Source of the DNA: Chloroflexota bacterium
Lineage (GTDB): Bacteria > Chloroflexota > Anaerolineae > J102
Length of the DNA: 7,285 nucleotides
Direction: 5' to 3'
NCBI GenBank assembly: GCA_024276255.1
Contig: JAJRXO010000687.1
Coordinates: 1-7,285 of the forward strand
In this document: positions 7,007 to 7,285 of the stretch, piece by piece
How positions within the stretch are numbered: the first letter of the stretch is position 1
How the letters are laid out: every line of letters starts with the position of its first letter
Notes under the pieces: generated by a model
Seen by the model: the letters and a program-made list of their open reading frames with translations, nothing else
Told to the model about the DNA's origin: nothing
The model's database searches: none
Position numbers and translations under genes: made by a program

Positions 7007-7032
7007 GAGAGGGGGCGCTCATGCCCCCTCTC
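7007..7032 (-). repeat. Perfect inverted repeat (10-bp stem, 6-nt loop), candidate attenuator or mRNA-stabilising hairpin
   Basis: The arms GAGAGGGGGC (7007-7016) and GCCCCCTCTC (7023-7032) are exact reverse complements around a 6-nt loop. In the transcribed (minus) sense the stem is not followed by an immediate U-run: the next bases are CCCAUCG, with a short UUUU only after that. It is therefore a weak candidate as a full intrinsic terminator and a better one for partial attenuation or 3'-end protection of the binding-protein mRNA. Confidence 0.6.
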
Positions 7033-7045
7033 ATGTTGACAGGAG

Positions 7046-7079
7046 AGCGTATAGGGTTGCCCGCGCAACCCGATACGCT
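7046..7079 (-). repeat. Inverted repeat (15-position stem with one mismatch, 4-nt loop) just after the binding-protein stop
   Basis: The arm AGCGTATAGGGTTGC (7046-7060) faces GCAACCCGATACGCT (7065-7079), with one A/G mismatch and the loop CCGC. It begins 10 nt beyond the TAG of the binding-protein gene in the direction of transcription. No U-run follows. With the second hairpin 13 nt further on, it forms a tandem pair of the kind that, in maltose-like operons, keeps binding-protein mRNA more abundant than permease mRNA. Confidence 0.65.
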
Positions 7080-7089
7080 GTTTCGAGTG

Positions 7090-7285
7090 CTATTGCTTCT
7101 TCACGCCGGCTTCGGCCAGGCCCTGGTCGATGTCCGACTGCATACGCGTGATAGCGTCATCCAAAGAAAGCTCGCCCACGAGTGTCTGGGTAAGGCGATC
7201 GCGAACGGTGTCGAAGACGATGCGATTGTAGGGGTAGGCCTGGAGCTCGATGGCGATGGGCGACAATTTGCCGACCTGGCTTACA
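7090..7285 (-). CDS. Extracellular sugar-binding protein of the ABC importer, C-terminal 64 residues only
   Basis: Only the end of this gene is present; it enters at the window edge and stops with TAG at 7092-7090. The visible part contains the segment AYPYNRIVFDTVRDRL (residues 16-31 of the fragment), then a helix-like stretch ending LDDAITRMQSDIDQGL and the tail AEAGVKKQ. Family 1 solute-binding proteins typically end like this, with a helix that packs onto the N-lobe: a block reading (L)SxxDAxxxxQxxIDxxL near the C-terminus. The protein would be a lipid-anchored or secreted receptor that delivers the sugar to the two permeases encoded next. The signal sequence and binding residues lie outside the window, so the ligand cannot be judged. 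Position directly upstream of MalF- and MalG-type genes supports the call. Confidence 0.85.
   Translation of the reverse strand, partial: VSQVGKLSPIAIELQAYPYNRIVFDTVRDRLTQTLVGELSLDDAITRMQSDIDQGLAEAGVKKQ

Larger units (their letters stand above)
6865..7089 (-). other. Intergenic region between binding-protein gene and permease genes
   Basis: This 225-nt stretch separates the binding-protein stop from the permease start, much more than any other gap in the operon. Its upstream part holds two strong hairpins (annotated separately). The rest, 6865-7006, carries the permease ribosome site and a short palindrome GGCATATGCC (6923-6932). I see no convincing -35/-10 promoter pair on the minus strand and no small gene. 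The frame of the permease is open through it, but without a ribosome site or family-like sequence. Confidence 0.6.

Noticed and set aside
7036..7054. TTGACA followed by TATAGG on the plus strand
   Set aside because: The spacing is only 8 nt and there is no plus-strand gene for it to drive.
6865..7068. A 68-codon N-terminal extension of the MalF-type permease from an upstream ATG
   Set aside because: The extension has no ribosome site, does not resemble a permease N-terminus and overlaps a hairpin, while ATG 6864 has GGGAG at proper spacing.

Overview
All genes in this window lie on the minus strand and read from high to low coordinates. Together they form one tightly packed carbohydrate import and catabolism operon that runs off both ends. 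The order of transcription is: the C-terminal end of an extracellular sugar-binding protein (7285 to 7090), a 225-nt gap with two strong hairpins, a MalF-type permease (start placed at 6864), a MalG-type permease, a medium-chain dehydrogenase that lacks the usual zinc ligands, an unrecognised 102-residue protein, a TIM-barrel sugar isomerase/epimerase-like protein, a GH31 alpha-glycosidase, and the first 30 codons of a Gfo/Idh/MocA oxidoreductase (90 to 1, running off the window).

From the first permease to the oxidoreductase the gaps are 11, 6, -8 (overlap), 12, 2 and 49 nt. This makes one polycistronic unit with several likely translational couplings very probable. Most starts have a Shine-Dalgarno sequence (AGGAGA, AAGGAG or GGGAG) 7-8 nt upstream, so this is a bacterium with ordinary SD-led initiation. 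The moderately GC-rich sequence, the long extracytoplasmic insert in the MalG-like permease and the gene mix resemble sugar loci of Chloroflexota (Anaerolineae/Caldilineae type). That assignment is an inference with low to moderate confidence; there is no marker gene in the window.

A CUT1-type ABC importer brings in a glycoside or oligosaccharide. No ATPase is encoded here, so a shared MsmK/UgpC-type ATPase elsewhere is likely. The GH31 enzyme has no visible signal peptide and would act on the imported sugar in the cytoplasm. The three redox/isomerase genes (MDR dehydrogenase, AP-endonuclease-2-fold protein, Gfo/Idh/MocA oxidoreductase) suggest that the sugar, or its aglycone-linked form, is also processed by oxidation and epimerisation or elimination. 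This is the same set of folds used in keto-glycoside and C-glycoside cleavage pathways. The substrate cannot be read from the sequence.

The plus strand holds only antisense shadow reading frames. No tRNA, rRNA, CRISPR, insertion sequence or operon-end terminator was seen.
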